From assembly GCF_932526225.1 (NCBI RefSeq), contig NC_064035.1, positions 13,584,566-13,648,565 on the forward strand: a stretch of DNA of 64,000 bases. The letters run 5' to 3'. The DNA comes from Nematostella vectensis. Taxonomy: Eukaryota; Cnidaria; Anthozoa; Actiniaria; Edwardsiidae. This document shows positions 21,101-35,499 of this stretch, piece by piece. Each line of letters starts with the position of its first letter. Positions within the stretch are counted from its first letter, which is position 1. Below the pieces are notes generated by a model that was given only the letters and a program-made list of their open reading frames with translations, made no database searches and was not told where the DNA came from. A program made the translations under genes and the position numbers.

Positions 21101-23144
21101 CCTTAATTACTTGGCACAAATCTATCCACTACCCTAAGATCATTATATGAATCAGATACTGCATTTGATGATTACTTATGCAGTAAAAGAACAAAGTGCA
21201 TTACACTTACCACAGCCTTCCTCGTCACTGCTATCAGGACAATCCATCTCCCCATCACAGCGCCAAGACTTAGGGATACACTTTCCATCACTCACACATT
21301 TAAAATGGCGGCTTCCACAGTTCTTGGCTGAGAAATAAAAACAGGATATGGACTGACAGGCCACAGTGCCATATACAAACTAAGCCATATCTGCCCCATA
21401 GTGGATACTCCCAGGGGTGGCCATTGTATTATTTAGGGGTTGAAACTGAAGGTATAGCGATTGAGGAAAAATATGGCTTGGAAATATGTCATTTCAGCTA
21501 AAAGATTACACCCAAATTACTATAGAAACCTACCTCAACTACCAGAATGCAGAGCACCCTTTTATCAGCTTACCTTAAATGATCTAATAAACGTGCGGGG
21601 CATTTATAAAATTTTGATGGTCCGAGGGGGGGGGGGGGGGCGTTCAATAGATAGGAGGTGATTATTAGAGAGGGGCATTCTTTACCAGCTATAAAAACAT
21701 AACATACCCAAGTGCAGTGGGGTTCTTATCTCAGTCAGGATCACTTTAAATTATAGCCTGCATGGCAAGCATTTCTTGACATCAAGCAAGTCTCACCAAG
21801 TAGTAGCCATGCTCAGATTAAGCAAGAAGGCAATTAAATTTTATCAATATAACCGGAATTCCTATGTTGTTTGTTTTTTAAGTTGGAAGGGGGAGGGAGT
21901 AGGGAGGGCGTTAAATAGAGGGGGGTGTTTACTAGAGAGAGGAGTGTAAACTCACCTGCATCAGGCGGGTGTCACAAGATTTTGGACATTATCACAAGCC
22001 TAGTTTTTGTTACATGTTCATACATTCTCTGTATTCTAGTGCATTAGCTTTCTTGTTTTTTTCACATATTTACTGTATTTCACCCGATTTCACAAGATTT
22101 CTGTCCAAGCTGGGATGAAACATGGGGGGAAGGGGGGGGGGGGAGGAGACATAAAAACAGACCGAGTGATCATCTGCAAAATCGATTTTAACCCTAAGGG
22201 AGGGCACTTTGGACATGGTCAAAAGAAATTTTTAACCCTAAGACATGGCAAATTGGGTGTTGTTGAAGAAACTTTTAAATGTAAGAGATAGCAGAATCCC
22301 CCTTAGGAATAGCAACTTGTCAGGTGACACTGCCCAAACCAAACACTTTCCCTGGGTAAATATATTGTTTAAATAATAATATTTGTTGTGTGAAATCTAA
22401 CTTATTCTAACGACTGGTACTTCAAATTATGCTTTGTAATAGATGTCATATCTATTTTTTTTCTTTGTATTACATAACACGGTAAGTAAAAAGAGACATT
22501 TTGAAAACCGCGCCAAATCCATTGACAGATTTTAATGTCGCAATAACAAAATCCCGGAAACAAATCGCTATATAGGTATTATATTATATAGGTATTAAAA
22601 TCAGATGGAAATTAATCAGAGGGTTAAATAAAATGATAAATCTGCTTATAATAGAACGATAAATCGTCCGAGGATTCAAAACAAACACAGACCAGAACAC
22701 GTGTGTGCAAAACACAAACTAAACCACTCAAAATACTTAGGCAGTGTTTGTTATGAGGAAATGAAATAAATTAAAATCAATCATGAGACACCCAAAAGCT
22801 TAAGGTTGAAAGACGGACGTGTAATGATGGTGGTTTAGCGTGGAAATTAATAATTTTAAGAAAACTAAGATGAAATGTACAATCTACGTTATAAAGAACA
22901 AGAGATGTTTGGATTTACAAGGACTCTTCAGCGATGAAGCCCTTCTTCCGAGCGGATATTAACCGAAATATTACAAGAACATATTTGTATTGTATGGGGG
23001 ATTGGTGCCATATAAGTAGCTCATACCTTGTTGCAGAATTTTCGCATGAACGTGATAGTGATTCCACGCCACTATAAGAAAGACAAGGGAATATACAACA
23101 AGAACTATGCTGCCTTTCCCAGTCCAGTATGCAGAAACCCGCAT
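1..23144 (-). CDS. LRP2: LRP2/megalin-like endocytic receptor, spliced gene, N-terminal part
   Basis: Giant type I membrane receptor of the LDL-receptor family; relatives bind many ligands by calcium-dependent LDLa modules and release them at low pH through YWTD propellers. I reconstruct 23 in-frame exons (4,269 coding bases, 1,423 codons). Order: signal peptide (exon 1), seven LDLa (exons 2-8), two EGF (9-10), propeller 1 (11-14), EGF (14), propeller 2 (14-16), EGF (17), eight LDLa (18-22), EGF pair (22-23). The 7 + 8 LDLa arrangement with two propellers between matches vertebrate LRP2 rather than LRP1 (2 + 8) and is the main reason for the call. All LDLa/EGF exons are phase 1-1, typical of this family. 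The rest of the protein (further propellers, LDLa clusters, transmembrane segment, tail) lies beyond the left edge. Introns carry several minisatellites. Orthology to LRP2 is inferred from architecture. Confidence 0.9.
221..476. mobile_element. MITE family B (AGGGGCG ends), copy 1
   Basis: CAGGGGCGGATCCAGG at the left and ATGCGCCCCTG at the right, about 256 bp. In the LRP2 intron before exon 23. Confidence 0.6.
899..1203. mobile_element. Possible degenerate inverted-repeat element
   Basis: GACGTCCTTAAC... at the left and ...GTTAAGGTCGTCTAGACGTC at the right with AAAAGACG words inside both arms. Weak. Confidence 0.35.
1574..1648. mobile_element. 75-bp hairpin with ~32-bp arms
   Basis: TTTTTGTTAAATAATTTAAG + TAACCACACTT is inverted as AAGTGTGGTTACTTAAATTA + CTTAACAAAAA. 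LRP2 intron. Confidence 0.65.
2900..3045. repeat. ~75-bp two-copy repeat in an LRP2 intron
   Basis: CAGAGCATTCTTTTGCGATA... and CAGAGCATTCTACAGCACCA..., each with ACGCACC(T/A)CAG(T/C)AATAGAACGC. Confidence 0.7.
3454..3537. mobile_element. 84-bp hairpin rich in TTTTCGCG
   Basis: ACTTAATTTTCGCGTCACTT is inverted as AAGTAACGCGAAAATTAAGT; short central TTTTAAAAA loop. LRP2 intron. Confidence 0.65.
4164..4343 (-). CDS. LRP2: LRP2-like exon 22: LDLa 15 and first half of an EGF
   Basis: 180 bp, phase 1-1. Encodes [20 protein letters not shown]...[12 protein letters not shown], then [19 protein letters not shown]. The EGF is completed by exon 23 across a ~4-kb intron. Confidence 0.9.
4447..5262. 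repeat. 117-bp minisatellite, ~7 copies, LRP2 intron 21
   Basis: Near-identical 117-bp units (GAACCTTCAAGATCCTATAG ... CGTTACAGCGAGTTGA). Because 117 is a multiple of 3 and the unit lacks stops, a long plus-strand frame runs through; it is antisense to LRP2 and has no other support. Fills the intron between exons 21 and 22. Confidence 0.95.
5286..5540 (-). CDS. LRP2: LRP2-like exon 21: LDLa 13 and 14
   Basis: 255 bp, phase 1-1. Units [20 protein letters not shown]...[12 protein letters not shown] and [20 protein letters not shown]...[11 protein letters not shown]; donor G|GTGAGT. Confidence 0.92.
5899..6132 (-). CDS. LRP2: LRP2-like exon 20: LDLa 11 and 12
   Basis: 234 bp, phase 1-1. Units [19 protein letters not shown]...[11 protein letters not shown] (SDE reads ADE) and [19 protein letters not shown]...[12 protein letters not shown] decayed copy of its acceptor and exon start lies 102 bp upstream in transcription (about 6,214-6,240). 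Confidence 0.92.
6100..6300. repeat. Two-copy tandem duplication of LRP2 exon 20 acceptor junction
   Basis: The acceptor and exon start (minus strand CTTTCCTTGATAG|CAAACCACAG) recur 102 bp away as CTTTCCATAG|CCAACCACAG; flanking GTGAGACAAGATA also recurs. Confidence 0.8.
6575..6820 (-). CDS. LRP2: LRP2-like exon 19: LDLa 9 and 10
   Basis: 246 bp, phase 1-1. First unit has [20 protein letters not shown] and an extended acidic loop ([13 protein letters not shown]); second has [18 protein letters not shown] and [12 protein letters not shown]. Confidence 0.92.
7444..7587 (-). CDS. LRP2: LRP2-like exon 18: LDLa 8 (first of cluster II)
   Basis: 144 bp, phase 1-1. Encodes [35 protein letters not shown] and [12 protein letters not shown]. 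Confidence 0.92.
7590..8235. repeat. 33-bp minisatellite, ~19 copies, LRP2 intron 17 acceptor side
   Basis: Unit AGTCAATTACTTCACTTAGC + CTAGTACCCAATC with CAGTTA/CACTTA variants. The last unit runs into the exon 18 acceptor (GACTTGTTGCAG against the unit's GACTGATTGGG), so the acceptor may be a modified unit. Confidence 0.92.
8238..11361. repeat. 31-bp minisatellite, ~100 copies, derived from LRP2 exon 17 donor junction
   Basis: On the minus strand each unit reads GAGACAACAAGACGTGTG then TTAGTAAGTA plus a variable dinucleotide. This copies the exon 17 end (GAGACAACAAGACGTGTGAAA) and its GTAAGTA donor. Copies nearest the exon (about 11,230 and 11,361) keep the exact GAAA|GTAAGTA junction; most others read TTA|GTAAGTA. 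Fills most of intron 17. Confidence 0.95.
11362..11487 (-). CDS. LRP2: LRP2-like exon 17: EGF domain after propeller 2
   Basis: 126 bp, phase 1-1. Encodes [20 protein letters not shown] then [18 protein letters not shown]. Its last ~20 bases plus the GTAAGTA donor are the template of the 31-bp minisatellite that follows. Easily missed, because it abuts the array. Confidence 0.88.
11858..12076 (-). CDS. LRP2: LRP2-like exon 16: end of propeller 2
   Basis: 219 bp, phase 1-1. Encodes [19 protein letters not shown] and ends KVFNSSRQQ + G, matching the family's propeller-to-EGF hinge. Confidence 0.92.
12430..12602 (-). CDS. LRP2: LRP2-like exon 15: propeller 2 blades
   Basis: 173 bp, phase 2 to 1. 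Encodes [20 protein letters not shown] and [20 protein letters not shown]. The acceptor region is tandemly duplicated (46-bp shift). Confidence 0.9.
12595..12686. repeat. 46-bp tandem duplication of LRP2 exon 15 acceptor junction
   Basis: CATCAGCCTTAAACCCAAAC... and TATCAACCTTAAAACCAAAC..., each followed by ATAA(A/T)ATGATGACGTCA. Minus strand: TTTAAG|GCTGATG (used) and TTTAAG|GTTGATA (relic). Confidence 0.8.
12697..13406 (-). CDS. LRP2: LRP2-like exon 14: end of propeller 1, EGF, start of propeller 2
   Basis: Largest exon, 710 bp, phase 0 to 2. Encodes [19 protein letters not shown], an EGF module ([14 protein letters not shown] then [16 protein letters not shown]), and propeller 2 blades with KIYFTD and NLYWTD. 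Confidence 0.93.
13660..13985. repeat. Degenerate ~20-40-bp repeat, LRP2 intron 13
   Basis: Repeated GTGTGACGTACAACA / AATGCGTGACGTGGAATGGC words (TGACGT every ~20-40 bases). Confidence 0.8.
14162..14363 (-). CDS. LRP2: LRP2-like exon 13: propeller 1 blades
   Basis: 202 bp, phase 2 to 0. Encodes [20 protein letters not shown] and [13 protein letters not shown], ending YDGLKRRE. The donor GAG|GTGCGC is chosen because it restores frame to exon 14 ([11 protein letters not shown]), matching the family's spacing before HPFG; the reading frame stays open past it, so this end is less sure. Confidence 0.8.
14560..14616. repeat. Short duplication of LRP2 exon 12 donor junction
   Basis: Minus strand CACGTGTTGG|GTGAGTGTATATC is followed by CACGTGTTGCTTCAGTGTATATC, a copy with the donor destroyed. 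Confidence 0.65.
14605..14798 (-). CDS. LRP2: LRP2-like exon 12: propeller 1 blade
   Basis: 194 bp, phase 0 to 2. Encodes [19 protein letters not shown] and the blade end [14 protein letters not shown]. Donor GG|GTGAGT; a small second copy of the donor region follows it. Confidence 0.9.
14955..15166 (-). CDS. LRP2: LRP2-like exon 11: start of YWTD propeller 1
   Basis: 212 bp, phase 1 to 0. Encodes [18 protein letters not shown] (the LIFSN opening typical of LRP propellers) and [14 protein letters not shown]. Confidence 0.9.
15255..15781. repeat. 95-bp degenerate repeat, ~5 copies, derived from LRP2 exon 10 donor junction
   Basis: Units contain CACCAACAGGTTTACATGTG + TGGGGTCGCATGCACCC, a diverged copy of the exon 10 end and donor (CTCACCTACAGGTTTACACG...). 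The copy nearest the exon reads GTAG|GCGAGTAGC against GTAG|GTGAGTAGC in the true donor. Confidence 0.85.
15782..15904 (-). CDS. LRP2: LRP2-like exon 10: calcium-binding EGF domain 2
   Basis: 123 bp, phase 1-1. Begins [20 protein letters not shown], a cbEGF consensus (DxNEC, later CxxxGYxL), and ends CKPV + G|GTGAGT. Degenerate copies of its 3' end and donor recur with a 95-bp period in the following intron. Confidence 0.92.
16057..16173 (-). CDS. LRP2: LRP2-like exon 9: EGF-like domain 1
   Basis: 117 bp, phase 1-1. Encodes [20 protein letters not shown] then [15 protein letters not shown]: six cysteines with EGF spacing. Confidence 0.9.
16304..16426 (-). CDS. LRP2: LRP2-like exon 8: LDLa 7
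   Basis: 123 bp, phase 1-1. Encodes [42 protein letters not shown] reads YDE, as in some divergent LDLa units of the family. It ends ligand-binding cluster I. Confidence 0.9.
16870..16989 (-). CDS. LRP2: LRP2-like exon 7: LDLa 6
   Basis: 120 bp, phase 1-1. Encodes [38 protein letters not shown]. Acceptor TTTCAG, donor G|GTGCGT. Confidence 0.92.
17346..17465 (-). CDS. LRP2: LRP2-like exon 6: LDLa 5
   Basis: 120 bp, phase 1-1. Encodes [38 protein letters not shown]. Its acceptor (CTCAG) and first ~24 coding bases are the right-hand member of a 62-bp minisatellite that fills much of the intron upstream in transcription. Confidence 0.92.
17440..18182. repeat. 62-bp minisatellite, ~12 copies, derived from LRP2 exon 6 acceptor junction
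   Basis: Each unit contains TAGGTGGACATGT(A/T)AAGC + GAGCTGAGAGTACAAGCC. On the minus strand that is TACTCTCAG|CTCGCTT(T/A)ACATGTCC, the exon 6 acceptor with the first exon bases. Confidence 0.93.
18183..18842 (-). other. LRP2: LRP2 intron 5, non-repetitive part
   Basis: AT-rich; no gene or repeat recognised outside the 62-bp array. Confidence 0.6.
18843..18959 (-). CDS. LRP2: LRP2-like exon 5: LDLa 4
   Basis: 117 bp, phase 1-1. Encodes [37 protein letters not shown]. Acceptor AACAG, donor A|GTAAGT. Confidence 0.92.
19205..19918. repeat. ~40-bp purine-rich minisatellite, ~17 copies, LRP2 intron 4
   Basis: Unit GTGGTATACAAATGTGCAGT + AGGTGAGGGGGGAGAGA, length variable. On the transcribed (minus) strand each copy gives a long CT tract. 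No link to a junction seen; frames open by composition only. Confidence 0.9.
20214..20333 (-). CDS. LRP2: LRP2-like exon 4: LDLa 3
   Basis: 120 bp, phase 1-1. Encodes [25 protein letters not shown] and [11 protein letters not shown]. Acceptor CGGTAG, donor C|GTAAGT. Confidence 0.92.
20576..20692 (-). CDS. LRP2: LRP2-like exon 3: LDLa 2
   Basis: 117 bp, phase 1-1. Encodes [20 protein letters not shown] then [12 protein letters not shown]. The usual SDE acidic cluster reads FDE, so the conserved serine is replaced, and one residue between cysteines 2 and 3 appears missing relative to its neighbours. Confidence 0.9.
21211..21327 (-). CDS. LRP2: LRP2-like exon 2: LDLa 1
   Basis: 117 bp, phase 1-1. 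Encodes [10 protein letters not shown]...[10 protein letters not shown] then [11 protein letters not shown]: six cysteines and a full acidic calcium motif. CTCAG acceptor and G|GTAAGT donor. Confidence 0.92.
21328..23026 (-). other. LRP2: LRP2 intron 1
   Basis: 1.7 kb with a MITE family A relic and several G-runs (21,626; 22,120). No exon recognised. Confidence 0.65.
21946..22110. mobile_element. MITE family A-like relic
   Basis: AACTCACCTGCATCAGGCGG followed by GTGTCACAAGATTTTGGACATT resembles the family A left end. In LRP2 intron 1. Confidence 0.4.
23027..23144 (-). CDS. LRP2: LRP2-like exon 1: start codon and signal peptide
   Basis: ATG at 23144-23142 opens 39 codons with a hydrophobic core ([16 protein letters not shown]) suited to a signal peptide. 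It ends at a CAAG|GTATGA donor in phase 1, which joins in frame to the first LDLa exon. The start is the only Met that precedes the hydrophobic core. Confidence 0.8.
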
Positions 23145-25388
23145 TACTCTATCTTAAAAATTAGAAGTTGCACATTGATATCGATAAAATAGCTGCACAT
23201 AGACGGGTTGTCTTGCGGTAAAAAGCTTTGTTTTTTACGTAGTGAGTTTGAATGTATGCTAATGACAGCAAGACTCGTGTCTGTGGCCGAGGTGGCCTGT
23301 TAAAAATGTTTTTGTGTCACAAATACAGTGTCAGATTGTAAATATTGAAAGCTGTTTTAATAATCAATCTTGGCCCCGAATAAAAACAAACAAAAAAATG
23401 GTTATTTCTTAACGAACCTATCGTCAGAGCGCGGAAAGGTTTTTACAGTAATATCCACGAAGATAGGGAATACAGAAATTTTACCATCGTCTTCACCACA
23501 GGCATCCCACCCCATTCAAAGGACCCAAAATTGCATTGTTACAGAGCCGTAGCAGGCTGGAATTTCATACCTGTCAACTCTCCCGCATTAGGCGGGAGTC
23601 TAAGATTTTGGACCCCTTTTCCTTCTCTCCCGGGTTGAGCACCAGATCTCCCGCGTTTTAGCTATCCGAAAAATAATTCTATCGCCTCTTTTTATTTCAA
23701 AGAATTAAAACAATAATTTCCTTGCGTATCGAAATTTATCTAACACCCTCGTGAGATCTATAAGTGGATTTGTGCGCGAGAGCTTTCTATACAGCAAATG
23801 CCTGGGAGTATACCCACCCCACCCTCCAAAAATAAATATTCCCTACTCCTACCCACCCCCCAAAAAATCTCAAGCCTTGAGATTTTGGGAGGTCGACAGG
23901 TATGGAATTACCTCTGGTGTCTAAAAAGTAGTGCCACCCCTGGGTAGTCTCCCACGCAGCTGTTCTGAACTCGTCACTCTAGCGCCTTGAGGCGGTCCTG
24001 TACGTTGTCGTTATTGTAAGTTTCAGCCTATATAATCCCTCTTTTTTTAGTATTTCTCTGGTGTAGATGTGTTGATGTGAGGTACGATTTTTTTGTTAAA
24101 ATTTATTTTTGGGGTGTCCAAAAGATGTTTAAGCCTTACAATCCTGTTCTCCAGAGTCCAAGTATATCTACCTTACTAAGTTGCAGATCCAGGAATTCAA
24201 AAGAGGGAAAGCTGAGGAAAGCAAGGATTTCAAAAAACAGGTGACCCGATTCAATGTACTTCTCTAGAGATCAATATGATAGGTTTTTTTGGGGGGTGGG
24301 GGGGTGGGGGGAGGTAAGCCAATCACTAGTTCCTCCCATTACATATGATTTTATTTAGTTTTCACAACTTACAGTTGAAAATACATGGTCTTGTTGTTTT
24401 GTCAAAGGGTTTTCAATTGTGTGAAGTGGGGGGGGGGAGGAAGGTTTCTTGGTACCCCGGTCCCCATCCTCTTTGGCACAATAAAAAACTTTTTGAACAA
24501 ACAGAACTTTCTATATGATTTCAAGAGTAAACCCTTAATTTCAAAAGAGCATCTTTAAACAAATCCCTCTAATGTTATTTTTGGTTGAAGGGTGGTGTCA
24601 TCAGGGTCTTCTGCCCGAACAGTCTTCACAAAGGGATTTGAAAAAAATTAGTAAAGATGGAAAAGTGCTTAAAGATGAAAAGAATGGAAGAACCATTATA
24701 TGACTCCAGCCTTTACTAATAAGTTCAATTATTGCTTACTATATACTTTACACCGCCATACATGCTGACAATAGATCATTATCAATGACCAATATAAATT
24801 ACTACTGGTAGTACATACCAAAGATTTTACAAAATCCCCTAGATGATGAATGTGGTTTACTATTCAGTATACTTATTTTGTTATGGAGGGTACACAAAGA
24901 ACCTCCATAAAATACTAAATCTTGCTCCATGATAGCCTATATTATCTCAAGAACACCTTGGTTTTGATACAACAGATACAATTATTAAAAATAAGTAAGC
25001 TAGTCAATTAATATGAAAACTTTTTTTATGGAACAGTGTTTGAGTCTCAAAATATGTGAAAAATAATACTTAAGTATAATGAATATGCAATTGGTGTTAT
25101 AAAATATGTGTTGATTAGGACCTTATTGCATCTTGGTGTTATGTATAGAAATACATGTATATACAACTTCTTACAGAAAACGATTATGTCATGATACTGT
25201 AGTTGTCAAAGGTCCAAAGATACAGTACATCATATTTGACATTTCTATAGCAATGACTCTTACTGCCAAAGCAGTAATTCCTATTTCTGAGTCAAAAACA
25301 ATATTAAGTCTACCAGTTGGTTGGCTGTATAGACAACTATCTAGACCTGCTATTGCTGAGCAGGTATGTCTAATCATTGCTGTTAAGT
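23145..25388. other. Intergenic region between LRP2 start and CDKL stop
   Basis: Should hold the LRP2 promoter and the CDKL 3' UTR. Contains MITE family A copy 1 and G-runs at about 24,290 and 24,427. No further gene seen. Confidence 0.6.
23567..23903. mobile_element. MITE family A, copy 1
   Basis: ATACCTGTCAACTCTCCCGC...AGGCGGGAGTCT at the left and ...GGTCGACAGGTAT at the right. Shares its whole plan with the copy at 47,669-48,026. Lies between LRP2 and CDKL. Confidence 0.75.
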
Positions 25389-32299
<6,911 letters not shown>

Positions 32300-33574
32300 T
32301 TATACAATTTCTTTAAGTGTCGGTCCTGTGGGACATAAGAATTACTAGTATTTAGTTTAAGAAGTATAACTAAAAGATGATTAGCATGATAGTAATGTGC
32401 TGCGAGATTTTCGGAACGAGGGATAGATTTGCAGGAAAGCACAACAAATCGAAGAAACTAGAAGGCAGAACAGAAAACATCATTTAAAGGCACAAATAAT
32501 TACCTGAAGATCGTTCTCGCATCATTTCTCAACGAATCAGTCACTTGTCATTCCGGCAGAGGTTTAAAATTTGCGGTGAAAAGCAAGTAGACTGTTTGTG
32601 GGCTAAATTTGTGGCGAGGTATTTGACACTACGTGACGGTGGTGTTAGTTTCCTTGGAACCAATTCCATATATGGAAGCCGTCCCGTAGAAACCCGCGGG
32701 ATAGAGCCTCAGGCGGTTCATTTGATTTTTCCAATAAAACTAAAAATATAAAATACACCCGAAAAGTAAGGCATTGGTATCTAGGTCATACCTTCTCTCT
32801 TAGCCAAGAAAGTGGAGTTAATGAGAAGTATTTCCCACACAAAGTGCAAAGCGGTCATTTTTTTTGTCCCTCGCGTTCTAGAAAATACAAAATACACTTA
32901 TGTCCCTCTTGCGGTAGAACTACGCTACCACTTTCATGTTTTTTTTTTTTTCTCGTTGCTTTTATTTGTTGGGGAAGGGGGGGGGGGGGGGGGAGGGTAG
33001 CAGTACCTGGCGGGTGTACTTGACTCAAAGCCACTTACATCCGACTAGCAATAGTAAGTTTTGGATAAATTTGTTTTCTTGTTCATCATCGCCAGTTACC
33101 TTGGCTCGATTTCTTCTCTGAGAAATTTCGCTTTAACATTAAGCCAAAGATTGCTTGTTTGATTTTTTTTCTAGAGTTTGGCTCGGATTTTTGAGGCGAT
33201 TCGTTAGCGACCAGTTCAATATAATTAATGCGTTCCTTATATTAACGATAGTGATACACTGGTCACTTTTGCTTAATTTAATTTATGACTATTTAGAGCA
33301 GATGTGAAGAAAGGCTACCGAATAATGATTGTATACACATTCTGCATCAATCTTTCTTTATCAATATTCATAGCAGCTTTCGAATGTTGTTTCTCATCCC
33401 TATTAGAGATATTATTGTTATTCAAAATGAATGATAGTAGAATGACAGAAACCCCCACTAGGTAGTAACAAATGGACGGAACTCTCCCAGCCTATACCTC
33501 CTAAACAATTCTAAGTGTTTACGTAATGTGACGTCAGTCACAGTCACAGTACAGGTGATTGGATGTGAAGCATG

Positions 33575-33890
33575 ACGTTGATGATCGGGACATGGCAGCT
33601 GGTCAAAAGGCATCCTTGGAATGATAGCTTAGCCCCACACTACCCTAGTAGACCCGCTTTGTTTTTCTTACAGTTTCCGCACTATTTTCTAAATGGTGAT
33701 CTGTTGTGTGAAACTTAACTTGTAGAGCTTAGGGGAGTGCAATGCGGACTGTCGACGTTTTAGACCTGTCGATCTGGAAGAAGGATGGAGAAGGACAAGA
33801 GGGGGCTAGGGTAGTGTGGGGCTAAGCTGTCTATGCACATTACATTCCAAAGATGCCATTTGACCAGCTGCTATGTCCCAATCATCGACG
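33575..33890. mobile_element. ~316-bp MITE with ~75-bp inverted ends
   Basis: ACGTTGATGATCGGGACATG...CAGCTGGTCAAAAGGCAT...TTAGCCCCACACTACCCTAG recurs inverted at about 33,802-33,890. Between CDKL and the transporter gene. Confidence 0.7.
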
Positions 33891-33894
33891 GAAA

Positions 33895-34045
33895 GCAAAG
33901 ATTATGGATGGGTTCAGTATTGCGGACCATGGAAAAGATTATGGGTGAGTTCAGTATTGCGGACCATGGCAAAGATTATGGGTGAGTTCAGTATTGCGGA
34001 CCATGGAAAAGATTATGGGTGAGTTCAGTATTGCGCCATGGCAAA
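33895..34045. repeat. 37-bp repeat, 4 copies, intergenic
   Basis: GATTATGGGTGAGTTCAGTA + TTGCGGACCATGGAAAA repeated, between CDKL and the transporter gene. Confidence 0.85.
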
Positions 34046-34983
34046 CATGGGGCCTCACAAGCCCCACAGAGACTACATATATAGCAACTGCCGCAGAGCA
34101 TGCCGTTCCTGAGTCGGGTTATACAGCCACAGAAGGCGCTTCAACATATATCAACGGATTAAACCGACCGCATACTTAATCTGTACTCGCAGACAGACGG
34201 AAGCCATCATTAGGTGCCACCGTCCTTTAAAGGCTGGTCGCATAATTGATTAAATAAAGTAAATACAACTAGGGCGTCATTTGCTGAAAGTAGACTTTCT
34301 TTTAATTCAATCTTTGTACAAAACTAAAGCCGTCATTTTAAACTTTACAAATTTGATGATAAATAATTACTAAATATTGGAATCACCACTCATTTTCCTC
34401 ATTTTGATAAAAAAATTACCCCATATAAAGTTTTTCCCATTTTTTTTTTCATTATCGCGAAGGTCTTGGCTAGATTTAAGACGGCACGAAAGCAACCTCT
34501 ATTTACAATTGTTGTCACCGTGCCTGTCCTAGCCTCGACGCCTGCCTAAAAACGCCTATGAAGAATACCTGCCCAGGCCCCCCTCCCACCCCCCCCTCCC
34601 CCCAAACCTTGCCGGCTTTAGCCGTTTCGACGTTTGTATTTATGTTGCGCGGGGGATTGGGTAGAGTCGAGAAATGAGCAGCACGCTGAGTCGGCTTCTT
34701 AACATGGCGTCCAACGATGCCAATGTTGATGTTCTGAATCTTTCTAACGCAGATTTTCTTGCAGCAAAAATGACAAAACGTTTAATTTCCTAGCTCCCAT
34801 TCGGTATCACATTATTAACATGTTTACGACGTCATGTTGAATCCCCCCCTCCCCCCTAAGGTCGTCCCAGCATGCTGTTTGTTTATCGACCCGACCCACT
34901 CCCTCGCACAACGTAAGGATGGCGCCATGAGGAATTAAAAACGTGCGCGTTCCCCTTTTAAGGTCATGATACACAAGGCTAAA

Positions 34984-35118
34984 ATTCCTTAAATTTGCAA
35001 TGCAACGATGACAAGATACACAGGCTCATTTTTTTCGCAATCTTGCGAAAAGTAGAAAATAATTCTATTTTTGTTGCAACTCGCAACGCAACAAAAGTAG
35101 CATTGCAAGTTTAAGGAA
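34984..35118. mobile_element. ~135-bp hairpin MITE
   Basis: TTCCTTAAATTTGCAATGC at the left; GCATTGCAAGTTTAAGGAA at the right. Confidence 0.6.
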
Positions 35119-35302
35119 AACTGAATTGCCTTAGCGGGGCCTTTACTGCCAGTGTTTCTCATATTTATCTTGCTAAATGCAAATGTCTTTAATTACACAG
35201 GTCCGGTATTTCTGCAAATGACAAATATTTTTTAACCCGCTGAAAACAAAAGAAATAATCACCTCGCTCGCAATTCACCGAAATTAAACTCAATCACTAG
35301 AT

Positions 35303-35499
35303 TTAGACGACAGTCAGGCGTTCATACACGAGTATCTCGCCGTCGCTTCCAGGGAGGTAAACGGACTGCCGCTGATCAGTTTCCTGCTTTGGTGCTTTCA
35401 CGCACCATATAAAACTAAATATGGCAGCTCCTAGGAGCATGGGCCCCCCAGCAAGGAAGAAGACATTGCGGTACCTCCCGGTTATAGTCCCGAGCCAAC
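35303..35499 (-). CDS. MCT-like transporter exon 5: TM12, tail and stop
   Basis: 197 bp, phase 1 to stop. GWLGTITGRYRNVFFLAGGP, one membrane segment, tail ending LVYERLTVV and TAG. Confidence 0.88.
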
